Part shown: positions 7,541-17,022 of the stretch, piece after piece
Layout of the letters: the number at the start of each line of letters is the position of its first letter
How positions within the stretch are numbered: position 1 is the first letter of the stretch
Source: Veillonella denticariosi JCM 15641
GTDB taxonomy: Bacteria > Bacillota > Negativicutes > Veillonellales > Veillonellaceae
DNA: 64,000 nt
NCBI RefSeq assembly: GCF_002959855.1
Contig: NZ_PPDB01000007.1
Coordinates: 736,622 to 800,621 of the forward strand
Reading direction: 5' to 3'
Position numbers and translations under genes: made by a program
Notes under the pieces: generated by a model
What the model saw: only the letters and a program-made list of their open reading frames with translations
Databases searched by the model: none
What the model was told of the DNA's origin: nothing

Positions 7541-9352
7541 TTATTTTTTGTTTTTTGCAGCCTTCGCACGAGCATTGCGGTCAAGAATCATCTTGCGCAT
7601 ACGAATGCTTTCAGGTGTTACCTCAACGAGTTCATCATCGTTGATCCACTCAAGAGCCTGCTCCAAGGAGAAGATACGAGGCGGCGTCAAGCGTACCGCT
7701 TCATCAGAGGAACTGGAACGCATGTTTGTAACGTGTTTTTTCTTACATGGGTTAACATCCATATCAAGTTCACGAGTGTTTTCACCGATAACTTGTCCTG
7801 CATACACGTCTTGGTTAGGACCCACGAACAATGTGCCGCGGTCTTGAACCGAGTTCAAACCATATGGAGTAGTTTCACCATTTTCAAATGCCACCAAAGC
7901 GCCACGTGTACGGGAAGGAATTTCACCTTTGTATGGTGCATAGCCATGGAATACATGGTTCATGATACCATTACCCTTTGTAGCTGTTAAGAATTGAGCA
8001 CGGAAACCGATCAGACCACGAGCTGGAACTACGAATTCCATACGAAGATAACCGGCCAATTCAACCATGTTAGTCAATTCAGCTTTACGTTGACCGAGGT
8101 TTTCCATTACAGTACCCATAAATTCCTGAGGTACATCGATGGTCAACGCTTCGAGCGGTTCACACAATTGATCGTTGATGGTTCTGAAGATTACGCGAGG
8201 TTTCCCCACTTGTAATTCGTAGCCTTCACGACGCATGGTTTCAATCAATACAGCCAAATGCAATTCACCACGGCCGGATACTTTGAATGCATCTGCAGAA
8301 TCAGTTTCTTCCACCTTCATGGATACGTTAGTTTCTACTTCGCGGAACAACCGATCACGCAAGTGACGGGATGTAACGAATTCACCTTCACGACCTGCAA
8401 ATGGAGAGTTATTTACGGAGAATACCATGGACAATGTCGGTTCGTCGATGGAAATGGATGGCAATGCTTCAGGATTTTCAGCATCCGCTACCGTCTCGCC
8501 GATATTGATATCATCGATACCGGCAAAGGCGATGATATCCCCCATTTCAGCTTCGTCAGTTTCAACGCGGTTCAAACCATTGTATGTATATACACGGCCG
8601 ATTTTCGCTTTACGAGTGCTTTCACCGTTCATGATAGCAACCTGTTGATTAGTTTTCATTTTACCGCGTACGATACGACCTACGGCGATTTTACCGATGA
8701 AGTTATCGTAATCAAGTGTAGTTACCATAAATTGAAGAGGACCTTCCATATCACCTTGTGGCGCAGGAATTTCGTCGATCAACGTTTTAAACAACGGTTC
8801 CATGTTTACGGCTTCGTCATCCCAGTTGGTTTTGGAAACACCGGAACGAGCGGATGCGTAAACCACAGGGAAATCGAGTTGGTCATCGTCAGCTTCGAGT
8901 TCCATAAATAATTCAAGAACTTCGTCCTCAACCTCTTTAACGCGTTGGTCAGGACGGTCGATTTTATTGATAACCACGATCGGTTTCAATTTCTGTTCTA
9001 AGGCTTTACGCAAAACATATTTAGTTTGAGGCATTGGACCTTCGTAAGCATCTACGAGAAGCAATACGCCGTCAACCATATTAAGTACGCGTTCCACTTC
9101 ACCGCCGAAGTCAGCATGGCCCGGGGTATCAACGATGTTGATTTTGATACCGTCATGCATAACGGCCGTATTTTTGGACAAAATGGTAATACCGCGTTCA
9201 CGTTCCAAGTCGTTGGAATCCATTACGCGTTCTGCTACCTTTTCATTCTCCCGGAACACATGGCTCTGTTTTAATAATGCGTCCACCAAGGTCGTTTTAC
9301 CATGGTCAACGTGGGCGATAATCGCTACATTTCGAAGATTTTCGCGAATCAT
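7541..9352 (-). CDS. typA: ribosome-associated GTPase TypA/BipA
   Basis: 603 residues, full family length. G1 is [11 protein letters not shown]3 [13 protein letters not shown]4 NKID; the GTPase domain is followed by EF-G-like domains II, III and V and the TypA-specific C-terminal domain with [17 protein letters not shown] translational GTPase that binds the ribosome and helps large-subunit assembly and growth under stress or cold. GGGAGG lies five bases before the ATG. Single-gene unit with a terminator behind. The C-terminal tail RAKAAKNKK is basic. Confidence 0.97.
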   Translation of the reverse strand: MIRENLRNVAIIAHVDHGKTTLVDALLKQSHVFRENEKVAERVMDSNDLERERGITILSKNTAVMHDGIKINIVDTPGHADFGGEVERVLNMVDGVLLLVDAYEGPMPQTKYVLRKALEQKLKPIVVINKIDRPDQRVKEVEDEVLELFMELEADDDQLDFPVVYASARSGVSKTNWDDEAVNMEPLFKTLIDEIPAPQGDMEGPLQFMVTTLDYDNFIGKIAVGRIVRGKMKTNQQVAIMNGESTRKAKIGRVYTYNGLNRVETDEAEMGDIIAFAGIDDINIGETVADAENPEALPSISIDEPTLSMVFSVNNSPFAGREGEFVTSRHLRDRLFREVETNVSMKVEETDSADAFKVSGRGELHLAVLIETMRREGYELQVGKPRVIFRTINDQLCEPLEALTIDVPQEFMGTVMENLGQRKAELTNMVELAGYLRMEFVVPARGLIGFRAQFLTATKGNGIMNHVFHGYAPYKGEIPSRTRGALVAFENGETTPYGLNSVQDRGTLFVGPNQDVYAGQVIGENTRELDMDVNPCKKKHVTNMRSSSSDEAVRLTPPRIFSLEQALEWINDDELVEVTPESIRMRKMILDRNARAKAAKNKK

Positions 9353-9551
9353 AAGATCCTCCCTTTAATTCCTTCAGTATATTCTATATCACATAGCCTC
9401 TATGAAAGTAGCCATGTAGGTATATTCCCAAAAATTGGCAACAGTTAATTATAACTCACTATATCTATGAAAGTCAAAGAAGCTCGTTCGTTGTAGCCAT
9501 CACAATTTCTACATTTGATTATACATTTAAATCATCGTATAACGACAGACA

Positions 9552-10499
9552 TTATGTATCCTGCATAGCTCGCTTCGCGGATTTACGTAATAACGGTATT
9601 TGCTCATCCGTTAAATGAAAGCAGCATTTTGGAATCACCTTTTTGATAAGTTCCTCATCGGATGCTTTCAGAATATATTCCGGTTGTAGCAACGGCTCTA
9701 ATTCATCAAGTCCGGGATAATCCACACCTATACTCCATTCATGATCTGCATTAAAAGGGCACGCATCCTGGCAGTTATCACAGCCTAATATCCACGCCTC
9801 CAGCATATCATCTGTGACACCATCCGGTAACTTACCATCACCGAATGTATTTATAAAAGATACACATGTTAACGGATTCATAGTAAACGGCGCAGATAGG
9901 GATTTTATCTTACACCCTTGCTGACATAAATCACAAGAATCCGGACACGGAGGTATCCCTAACTGCCGAATATACTCACAGGGCTCATCAATTAAATAGG
10001 CTACCAGTTCATAGCTAGAGCCTTTAGGTCCATAAAAGAAATTATTTTTCCGATAAATGCCTAAACCTGCTGCTACCGAAGCGGGCCGCAAAGGAATAAT
10101 TCCGGCAGGTTTTGCCGTTTCGCCGCCAATATATCGTATACCATTTTCACCAAGCCAGGTTTCAAAAGATCGCCGTCGTTTAAACTCATCACTGCGAGGA
10201 ATATTTGATAAAGATAACAACAACCCTTTTGCATATCGTTTTCGAAGAGATACAGGAAACTTATAATTTCCGTAATACTCCGTGCAAACTACGATGGATT
10301 GAGCCCACGGATACTTTTCTTTTAGCTCTAAAAATGATTTAGTATGAGCATATATATCCTCACTTTCCGGAACCGCCTCAAGTCGTTGCGCCAGACGGTC
10401 CTTATATGAATCCAATGCATCAATGGATATAATACCACAATCATCAAAGCCGCATTCCAACGCTTTGTCATGAATCTGTTTTGCTGTTAAGGTCGTCAT
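9552..10499 (-). CDS. QueG-like double 4Fe-4S cluster protein
   Basis: 315 residues from the ATG at 10499 (AGGAGG seven bases upstream; the longer frame to 10559 has no site). Two cysteine clusters resemble epoxyqueuosine reductase: CPDSCDLCQQGCK and CDNCQDACPFN, with the linking NPLTCVSFINTFG. QueG uses cobalamin and two 4Fe-4S clusters to reduce epoxyqueuosine in tRNA. Differences: it is shorter than typical QueG (about 380 residues), and the first cluster ends C-K rather than C-P, so it may be a divergent paralogue with another substrate. Flanks of about 200 and 107 bases hold nothing recognisable apart from the murB terminator. Confidence 0.6.
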   Translation of the reverse strand: MTTLTAKQIHDKALECGFDDCGIISIDALDSYKDRLAQRLEAVPESEDIYAHTKSFLELKEKYPWAQSIVVCTEYYGNYKFPVSLRKRYAKGLLLSLSNIPRSDEFKRRRSFETWLGENGIRYIGGETAKPAGIIPLRPASVAAGLGIYRKNNFFYGPKGSSYELVAYLIDEPCEYIRQLGIPPCPDSCDLCQQGCKIKSLSAPFTMNPLTCVSFINTFGDGKLPDGVTDDMLEAWILGCDNCQDACPFNADHEWSIGVDYPGLDELEPLLQPEYILKASDEELIKKVIPKCCFHLTDEQIPLLRKSAKRAMQDT

Positions 10500-10583
10500 A
10501 TCCTCGCCTCCTACTGAACTGAGTATCCATTTACAAACAATTATGGTCATAGATATCAATAATTATAATCATAGATACTATTG

Positions 10584-10606
10584 AAAAAAAGACTTCCTAC
10601 GAGTCT
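10584..10606 (-). terminator. short intrinsic terminator behind murB
   Basis: Minus strand AGACT-CGTAGGA-AGTCT followed by six or seven T. Weak stem but a good U-tract. Confidence 0.55.
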
Positions 10607-10666
10607 CCTATCAAAACCATTGCAAAGATATAAAAACTCATAAGAAATCTTTTTATTATTATTTAA

Positions 10667-11593
10667 TTAGTCTTCCCCAATCATGCGCACTTCCGGCTCA
10701 AGATGTACACCATGTTCATCGTATACACGGCGCTGTACCTCCTGAATCAGATTAAGTACGTCCTTGGCGGTAGCTCTCCCCGTATTGATAACAAAGCCGG
10801 CATGCTTATGCGACACCTGCGCATCACCGACGGATAGTCCTTTTAACCCCGTCTGTTCAATCAGGGTTCCCGCAAAATATCCGGGAGGGCGCTTAAATGT
10901 GGATCCGGCACTGGCAAACTCTAGCGGTTGTTTTGATTCGCGCTTTGCAGTCAATTCATCCATACGTGCCTTGATAGCAGCCTTATCACCATATTCCAAG
11001 GTCATAACCACTTCACCGATCACTTCATGATTATCGTGAAAAATGCTATGACGATAAGCAAAATCCAAATGAGAAGCATCATATTCCTTGATATGACCTT
11101 CAAAGTCCACGGCCCGTACCATCGTCACGACATTACTCATTTCACCGTCGTAGGCTCCGGCATTCATAAAGACGGCCCCGCCCAATGTTCCCGGAATCCC
11201 GATGGCAAATTCAAGGCCTGTCAAACTGTTTTTCCAGGCGAACTCGGATGCATCTTTCAGCATAAAACCAGAGCCGATGCACAATATATTATCATTACAG
11301 TCCATGATTTGCATCATCTGACGCACGGATACAACGGCACCACGGATGCCACCATCTTTCACCAGAATATTGGAACCGCAGCCGATAACGGTAACAGGAA
11401 CCCGCTGTTCATGAATCGTACGCAGTACGAAACTCAACTCCGCCATCGACGTAGGTTCGATAAAGAGATCGGCAGGCCCACCGATTTTAAAGGTCGTATG
11501 CTCACATAATAATTCCCGTTCACGCACACGTGTGCCAGGAAGTCTCTCTAATAATGCAGCCTGTAATGACTTAATGTTGCTGTTGTTGCCCAT
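10667..11593 (-). CDS. murB: UDP-N-acetylenolpyruvoylglucosamine reductase MurB
   Basis: 308 residues. The FAD-binding part opens with HTTFKIGGPADLFIEP and has the GCGSNILVKDGG segment. Active-site residues are present: the Arg in FAYRHSIF, the proton-donor serine in ASAGSTFKRP and the C-terminal Glu in HLEPEVRMIG. It reduces the enolpyruvyl group of UDP-GlcNAc-enolpyruvate with NADPH, the second step of peptidoglycan precursor synthesis. The YRHSIF motif plus absence of an extra loop suggests a type II enzyme. Its start overlaps the YlbF-family gene by 23 bases, implying coupled translation. Confidence 0.96.
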   Translation of the reverse strand: MGNNSNIKSLQAALLERLPGTRVRERELLCEHTTFKIGGPADLFIEPTSMAELSFVLRTIHEQRVPVTVIGCGSNILVKDGGIRGAVVSVRQMMQIMDCNDNILCIGSGFMLKDASEFAWKNSLTGLEFAIGIPGTLGGAVFMNAGAYDGEMSNVVTMVRAVDFEGHIKEYDASHLDFAYRHSIFHDNHEVIGEVVMTLEYGDKAAIKARMDELTAKRESKQPLEFASAGSTFKRPPGYFAGTLIEQTGLKGLSVGDAQVSHKHAGFVINTGRATAKDVLNLIQEVQRRVYDEHGVHLEPEVRMIGED

Positions 11594-11933
11594 GATCTAA
11601 AACCTTCATCCCCTCAGTGATTGGCTCGCTAATGATTTTATAGATATCGTTGGATACTTGACTCCAACGGACATGAGCTTGCAGATAAGCCTGTGCCGCT
11701 GTATTCGCTTGAATCTGCGGCATCAGTTCTTCCTGCTTTTTCAATAATTCCGCTTCTTCCGGTGCACCGGAGATTTTCGCATATTCCCACTGCATTTGCT
11801 GGGCCATGAAAGTTCTCACCAGCGCAGCCGCAGTCGCATCAGCCTGCACCGCCTCCTGCGCTTTCATCAACTCTTTGTACTCTTCGGATTCACGCATAGC
11901 ATGCGCTAAATCATGAGCTTTATCGTAATTCAT
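11571..11933 (-). CDS. YlbF/YmcA family protein
   Basis: 120 residues, almost entirely helical and rich in Ala, Glu and Gln, beginning MNYDKAHDLAHAMRESEEY. Pattern and length match the YlbF/YmcA (DUF964) family. In Bacillus these form the Y-complex with YaaT that modulates RNase Y and development; other members are uncharacterised. Only one paralogue is visible here, and it is translationally coupled to murB, an arrangement I cannot explain functionally. C-terminus ends in HGQQQQH. Confidence 0.75.
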   Translation of the reverse strand: MNYDKAHDLAHAMRESEEYKELMKAQEAVQADATAAALVRTFMAQQMQWEYAKISGAPEEAELLKKQEELMPQIQANTAAQAYLQAHVRWSQVSNDIYKIISEPITEGMKVLDHGQQQQH

Positions 11934-11968
11934 ACTTACCTCCTAAAACAACACTATATAACTGCCAT

Positions 11969-12454
11969 TCATTTAGATTGAATCCAGTTGCCTTTCGCCT
12001 TCAAATCGGGATAGTCCAACTGCCGCATGGCCTCATATGCGATAACGGCCACCGCATTGGATAAATTCAAGGATCGCGCCTCTTCAACCATAGGAACGCG
12101 AATACAGGATTCATCCTTTCCCGCCAATAATGATTCAGGTAAACCTCGCGTCTCCGGACCGAAAACGAGCATGTCCCCTATTTCATACTTCACCTCGGAA
12201 TGGGTATGTTTCGCCTTCGTCGTCGCATAGAAAAACCTGCGATCAGGGTATTTATCATAAAGTTCTTGAATATTTTCATGCACCTGTATATCCACCAGAT
12301 GCCAGTAGTCGAGTCCGGCCCGCTTTACATGCTTATCATCGATGGAAAAGCCTAACGGCTTGATAAGATGCAAAGTCATATGATTCGCCGCACATAAGCG
12401 TGCAATATTTCCTGTATTACCGGGAATTTCCGGTTCATATAACACAATTTCCAC
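11969..12454 (-). CDS. trmL: tRNA (cytidine/uridine-34-2'-O)-methyltransferase TrmL
   Basis: 161 residues, a minimal SPOUT (trefoil-knot) methyltransferase. It starts MEIVLYEPEIPGNTGNIARL, the classic TrmL opening, then VFGPETRGLPE (knot motif 2) and SLNLSNAVAVIAYEAMRQL (motif 3). It methylates the wobble ribose of tRNA-Leu isoacceptors using SAM. It is 35 bases upstream of the ylbF-murB pair on the same strand and may form the head of that operon. Confidence 0.95.
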   Translation of the reverse strand: MEIVLYEPEIPGNTGNIARLCAANHMTLHLIKPLGFSIDDKHVKRAGLDYWHLVDIQVHENIQELYDKYPDRRFFYATTKAKHTHSEVKYEIGDMLVFGPETRGLPESLLAGKDESCIRVPMVEEARSLNLSNAVAVIAYEAMRQLDYPDLKAKGNWIQSK

Positions 12455-12549
12455 TATATGCCTCTTATATTATTACTTAGATGAAGAAAAAGTCTCCTCT
12501 AACATATAATTATACCATTATATGTAAACTACAGATTAAAAATTTAGAT

Positions 12550-13050
12550 TTACCGTACAAAATGCCCGCTTTTACCGCCCTCTTTTTCAACGAGGTATGT
12601 AGGACCCATAATCATGCCCTTATCGATGGCTTTACACATATCATATACGGTTAACAATCCCACCTGAACGGCTGTGAGCGCCTCCATTTCAACACCTGTT
12701 TTCCCTGTCGTTTTTACGATAGCACGAACCTTGACGGCACGATTATGCGTCGCCTCCGTACAGGCCGGGCTTTCACCATCAACTAAAGTGCAATGCACCT
12801 CGACCTTTGTCAAACTCAAAGGATGGCAAAGCGGTATGAGCTGACTCGTCTGTTTCGCCCCCATGATAGCGGCCAACTGGGCCACACTCAACACGTCCCC
12901 CTTTTTCATTGTCCGCGCTGCGATGCGATCGTAAATTGTATCATTAACAGCTATAAATCCCTCCGCAATAGCGGTACGCGATGTCACGTCCTTATCGGAC
13001 ACATCCACCATCCACGCATTACCTTGTTCATCAAAATGTGTCAAATCCAT
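12550..13050 (-). CDS. moaC: cyclic pyranopterin monophosphate synthase MoaC
   Basis: 166 residues from the ATG at 13050, giving the standard MoaC opening DLTHFDEQGNAWMVDVSDK; an in-frame GTG at 13083 would add 11 unconserved residues. Catalytic and substrate segments are present: GAKQTSQLIPLCHPL and GVEMEALTAVQVGLLTVYDM, ending DKGM. It converts the MoaA product to cyclic pyranopterin monophosphate in molybdenum cofactor synthesis. No other moa, moe or mob gene lies in the window, so it is isolated from its pathway. The ribosome binding site is weak (TTGGAAA). Confidence 0.95.
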   Translation of the reverse strand: MDLTHFDEQGNAWMVDVSDKDVTSRTAIAEGFIAVNDTIYDRIAARTMKKGDVLSVAQLAAIMGAKQTSQLIPLCHPLSLTKVEVHCTLVDGESPACTEATHNRAVKVRAIVKTTGKTGVEMEALTAVQVGLLTVYDMCKAIDKGMIMGPTYLVEKEGGKSGHFVR

Positions 13051-13158
13051 GTGTATATTTCCAATCTGAATGTATAAATTCACTATCTATAGTTTTATTT
13101 TCATATATTATATTATACAATAGAATTAAGAATTATATATATGGAAGGAAGTGTTCCC

Positions 13159-13833
13159 ATGAAAACAAAATTAACCTATTTCGGTCACGCTTGCTTTATG
13201 CTTACCCGTGATAATGTATCCATGATTTTTGATCCGTTCTTAACGGGTAATACATGGAATATTGCAAAGAAAGAAGATATTAAATGTCAATATATCTTTG
13301 TCAGCCACGGACATGACGATCACTACGGCGATACAGATTATATCGCCAAGGCTAACGATGCCCTCGTTATTTCCACAGCCGAAGTAGCCGGCAGAGCGGC
13401 TGAAGCCGGATGCCGCACGCATGCCATGCATTTGGGCGGTAAATTCGACTTTGAATTCGGGTCCGTTCGTTTAGTTCCCGCCTTTCACGGTGCCGGTGTT
13501 CCGGGCGGTCACGCCGCCGGTTGCCTTATAGATTTCTATGGCGATATCATCTACTTTGCAGGTGATACGGCGCTCTTCAGCGATATGAAACTGTTAAACC
13601 GCTTCGGTGATATTGACTATGCACTCTTGCCTATCGGCGATAATTATACAATGGGCGTTGAGGACGCAGCACTTGCCGCTTCCTATGTGAAAGCGCGCAT
13701 TTCCATTCCGATTCACTATAAAACATGGCCAGTTATCGATCGCGAGCCCGGTGTATTTACGAGCCTCGTAGAAGGTAAATACAACCAGACCGGCCTCATT
13801 ATCGATCCCGGTTCTTCCATTGAACTGAATAGT
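13159..13833 (+). CDS. UPF0173 metallo-beta-lactamase-fold hydrolase
   Basis: 225-residue protein (stop codon follows at 13834-13836) from the ATG at 13159, preceded by GGAAGGAAG; an upstream in-frame ATG at 13141 would add six residues. The MBL zinc motif SHGHDDHYGD (H50, H52, D53, H55) and the opening MKTKLTYFGHACFML identify the UPF0173/YtkL family of predicted metal-dependent hydrolases; later histidines in AFHGAGVPGGHAAG, the aspartate in YFAGDTALF and the final SIPIHYKTWPV complete the site. Substrate unknown. Lone plus-strand gene between moaC and the VWA gene, with a long terminator behind. Confidence 0.9.
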
Positions 13834-13872
13834 TAATCAAATTTCACAAACAACTGCATTTATAAAAACGAC

Positions 13873-13946
13873 AAAAGGCTGTCACAGCATACGACAACAT
13901 TCCTCAAACAAGGGGAATACGGTCTCTTACGCTGTGACAGCCTTTA
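13873..13946. terminator. large nested hairpin terminator
   Basis: Outer stem AAAGGCTGTCACAGC / GCTGTGACAGCCTTT is perfect; an inner hairpin ATTCCTC...GGGGAAT sits inside. A and T tracts on both sides make it bidirectional between the UPF0173 gene (plus) and the VWA gene (minus). Confidence 0.8.
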
Positions 13947-14035
13947 TTATTTCTGCAAACGTCGGCATGCAGTTCCAAATATGGGACTGAATGTATACTT
14001 TGTATTTCCTAGTAAATCTATAATCCTAGACCAGC

Positions 14036-15679
14036 TTATATTTCCTGATTCGCCATGGAGAATCCTCCGCGATTACTCATGCGCACAAATTCATCAATGT
14101 CCTGCCGTTCATCGACACCCACATAGCCTAATTCACGAACGAGCCCATGAGGATTATGCAAGGAAAGCTTCGGCTGTTCTCCCGTGAGAACCCATAGAAC
14201 TTTGTACTCTTTCGGCACATCCCGCAAACGCTCCTCGCCCTTGCCGTCCGTAAAATAAACCAGTAAATCTACGCAATGTTGATTGGCCAACGAAAATACA
14301 GGACTGAACGCCGTAGCACCGCGCACATCTAGACGCGGTTTTACATCCCGTACGGACTCCATCGTATATATGCGGCGCACCTCATTATCGCATTCCACAA
14401 CCGTAATGCGATGGTTATAGGCATGTACGATCTGCAATACCTGCTCCAGTGCATTCGTAAATTCATCATCGGTAATACTGCCGCTCATATCAAGAGCCAC
14501 CCACACATTCGCCTTATGCTCGCGCAATGTGCCCGATAATTCAAGGCGCTCCGGCTGACGGCGATTGCGGCGCATCGTCGTCTTCTTATATCCGCTTGAA
14601 ACCTTGCCCATCAGTTTTTTAAGATAAAAGTACCACGGCAATGTACGACGAGTTTTCTGAAAGGTATCGATGAGACTTTTCACATACCCTTCCATGTCAC
14701 CTTTAGAGGCTTCATTAATATAGCGCTCTGTGATCTGATCCATCGTATCCGTATCGATAGAATCCGACTCATCCCAAATATTATGACTTGTTTCAGGATT
14801 AAATTCCATCGCTACCGCCGTATCCGCATCATCAATCGGCACAAATAGGTCCGGCTTTTCCGTCATCACCTTATCAATGGCCTTTGCATAGTATTCAATG
14901 GTACGGAATCGCTTAAGTAACAAACCGAACCGCTCATTCACATTCGCTACCGTCACCGCATCTCGGTCCACATGCTCCAAATAATCGTTCACCACCATAT
15001 CCATAGCCATGTGTACCGCAGTTTTATTAAAACTTTGGCTCAACTGTTTCACACGCACCAAATGGACGGAAATAATATGGAGCACCTCGCGTTTGATGCC
15101 GTCTTTCATGACGTCCGGCGGCTGTCTGAGCAAGATAAACGGATTCACATACAGCACATAGCCGCCCTGTTTCAAATTTATGCCGAACGCACTGGTCATA
15201 TCAAATCTGATACGATGTGCCATCTGCAGGTAAAAGTATTCGAAAAATTGGTCTTCTTCCAAAAGCAGACTGTTCACGTCATGCAAAATCGCCCACAACC
15301 GCTGCTCATACGAAGTATTCATAACAGCCTGTTGCATGACCGACAAATCAGTTCCTTCTAACGGCATATCCTCTAATGCGCGACCGATAGTGCCGATATG
15401 ACTGTCTGACATATTGTGATTCATCAAATCAGCGGCGATACGCTCCGGTTCAAGGCTGTGATGTTGAGCTTCATAGCTATCCACATAGTCCTCATAGGCC
15501 GCATAAATCTGCGTATATAAAGCCTCCGCCTCACGATGGATTCGTTCCCGTTTGGCATACCATCTATCTAGTGACTCGGCCGCATCCGCATCATAATCAC
15601 CGGTCTTTTCCCAGCCGTCGATATGCGTCAACAGATCCGAGGCATCACGGATGTCATCCTTATCCAAATTACGTTGCAT
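14036..15679 (-). CDS. VWA/DUF2201 protein partnering a MoxR ATPase
   Basis: 547 residues from the ATG at 15679 (AAGGAGGTG upstream). The C-terminal third is a von Willebrand A-type domain with the MIDAS motif DMSGS (397-401) and a later YFTDGKG. The middle holds a DUF2201-like metallopeptidase-type segment, REVLHIISVHLVR (two spaced His at about 201 and 206), followed by a helical AVHMAMDMVVNDYLEHV. The N-terminal 150 residues are helical and acidic. Such VWA proteins work with MoxR AAA+ ATPases as chaperone or metal-insertion pairs (RavA-ViaA, CbbQ-CbbO, GvpN-like types). The target is not evident here; the MoxR gene is immediately upstream in the same direction. Confidence 0.75.
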   Translation of the reverse strand: MQRNLDKDDIRDASDLLTHIDGWEKTGDYDADAAESLDRWYAKRERIHREAEALYTQIYAAYEDYVDSYEAQHHSLEPERIAADLMNHNMSDSHIGTIGRALEDMPLEGTDLSVMQQAVMNTSYEQRLWAILHDVNSLLLEEDQFFEYFYLQMAHRIRFDMTSAFGINLKQGGYVLYVNPFILLRQPPDVMKDGIKREVLHIISVHLVRVKQLSQSFNKTAVHMAMDMVVNDYLEHVDRDAVTVANVNERFGLLLKRFRTIEYYAKAIDKVMTEKPDLFVPIDDADTAVAMEFNPETSHNIWDESDSIDTDTMDQITERYINEASKGDMEGYVKSLIDTFQKTRRTLPWYFYLKKLMGKVSSGYKKTTMRRNRRQPERLELSGTLREHKANVWVALDMSGSITDDEFTNALEQVLQIVHAYNHRITVVECDNEVRRIYTMESVRDVKPRLDVRGATAFSPVFSLANQHCVDLLVYFTDGKGEERLRDVPKEYKVLWVLTGEQPKLSLHNPHGLVRELGYVGVDERQDIDEFVRMSNRGGFSMANQEI

Positions 15680-15811
15680 CGATTCCACCTCCTTCAAGTT
15701 AATAACGATAAAACATAACATTCACCTGAATCACAACACAACTAAATCTCACATAGCCGTATAGTTATCAATCTAAGGGCATATAAATTTAAAATGACAC
15801 ATTTTTAACAG

Positions 15812-16912
15812 CTATTTCTGCGCCTCAAAAAATGTATCCACAAACAGTTCATCTTCGATAGCATAGGCATAAACGCGTTCGTACATATTACGCAGATCCT
15901 TCATAACCGCAATGCGTAAATCACCGGGATAGAGTGTTAAAAATTCTACAAAGTGATGTACCTCTTCCGCATTGCTGTTACCGTTCAGGCGATGAAGCAT
16001 ATTCTTTGCCGCCACGTAAAGACGAGTAGGGCTTTCACCTTGAACCTGTTCAGCCATAGACATGATGGCCCCCGGTTTTTGAACGGCTGCGAGCACATCG
16101 TCAAAGGTAATCAACGGTTCCTGATCGGACTCGATAAAGTTTATAAACGCCTCGGCAATCAGTTTTCCCACATTGCCGCGTATGACATTCAAAAACACGT
16201 CGCGACTGTAACTGTTGTCCTCTTGATTCTTATAAATACTGTATAGGCCGGATACCCGCTCAAAGGAACGCGGCGTCGCATCGATATCATCCTCATGCCG
16301 CTGATTCAAGTATTCCGGATACGATGAAATAAACTCGATTACCTTGCTTTCAATACCGGCACCGATAGCCCAGTCAATCCACTGCATGTAATCCGCATGC
16401 ATATACAGCCAGACAAAACGGTTCTGTTGCGCCGGATCCATATCGATAGTTTGATAGTCAAAGGAATCCTCCGGATTCATGGCCGCCACAATTCGCACGT
16501 TGTCACTCAAAGAAAACCCGTTGATTTCACGATTCAGAATGAGATTCATCAACTCCTGCTGTACCGCATGTTCAGCGCGATTGATTTCATCGATGAACAG
16601 CAATACATGCCGTCCCTTGTCGACCGCCTGCGCCACATGTTCCAGCGTATGATGAACCGCATATACAGTGGTCTTCACTTGGTGTACGGTGCCATGTCCG
16701 TCCGTATGCGACACGGTTTCCACGGTCGGTAAGCCGCCGATTTCCCCTTCTTTCAAAAGATTACCGTCAATCGTCACCAGTTCCCAATCGTGAAGCGTCG
16801 CCACGCGCGCCGCTAATGATGTTTTACCGATACCCGTTTCACCGACGAGCAAAGGTACCTGATTCGCGGCCAGCACCAATTCAACACTGGCCATTGTATC
16901 TGTAAAATTCAT
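15812..16912 (-). CDS. MoxR-type AAA+ ATPase
   Basis: 366 residues. Walker A is GETGIGKTS (24-32), Walker B VLLFIDEINRAEHAVQ (about 103-118), then sensor 1 in RIVAAMNPED and an arginine-finger region around DPAQQNRFVWL and TPRSFERVS. This is the MoxR branch of AAA+ proteins, which remodel or activate a partner, normally encoded next door with a VWA domain, as here. GGAGTTATAATG provides the start. About 130 bases separate it from the VWA gene and 110 from the upstream repeat-protein gene, so the three probably form one transcription unit. Confidence 0.85.
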   Translation of the reverse strand: MNFTDTMASVELVLAANQVPLLVGETGIGKTSLAARVATLHDWELVTIDGNLLKEGEIGGLPTVETVSHTDGHGTVHQVKTTVYAVHHTLEHVAQAVDKGRHVLLFIDEINRAEHAVQQELMNLILNREINGFSLSDNVRIVAAMNPEDSFDYQTIDMDPAQQNRFVWLYMHADYMQWIDWAIGAGIESKVIEFISSYPEYLNQRHEDDIDATPRSFERVSGLYSIYKNQEDNSYSRDVFLNVIRGNVGKLIAEAFINFIESDQEPLITFDDVLAAVQKPGAIMSMAEQVQGESPTRLYVAAKNMLHRLNGNSNAEEVHHFVEFLTLYPGDLRIAVMKDLRNMYERVYAYAIEDELFVDTFFEAQK

Positions 16913-17022
16913 TATAACTCCTTTAATGCCTTATATTTCAAGAAACAGGGCTTTCATAATGTATCAACCTTTTTGTAAAAGTCATATTCCTCACCCTATC
17001 AATACGAAATGCCCTTGCAGCA

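Noticed and set aside
8258..8911. 217-codon plus-strand frame inside typA
   Set aside because: Antisense shadow of a strongly conserved GTPase gene; no ribosome binding site.
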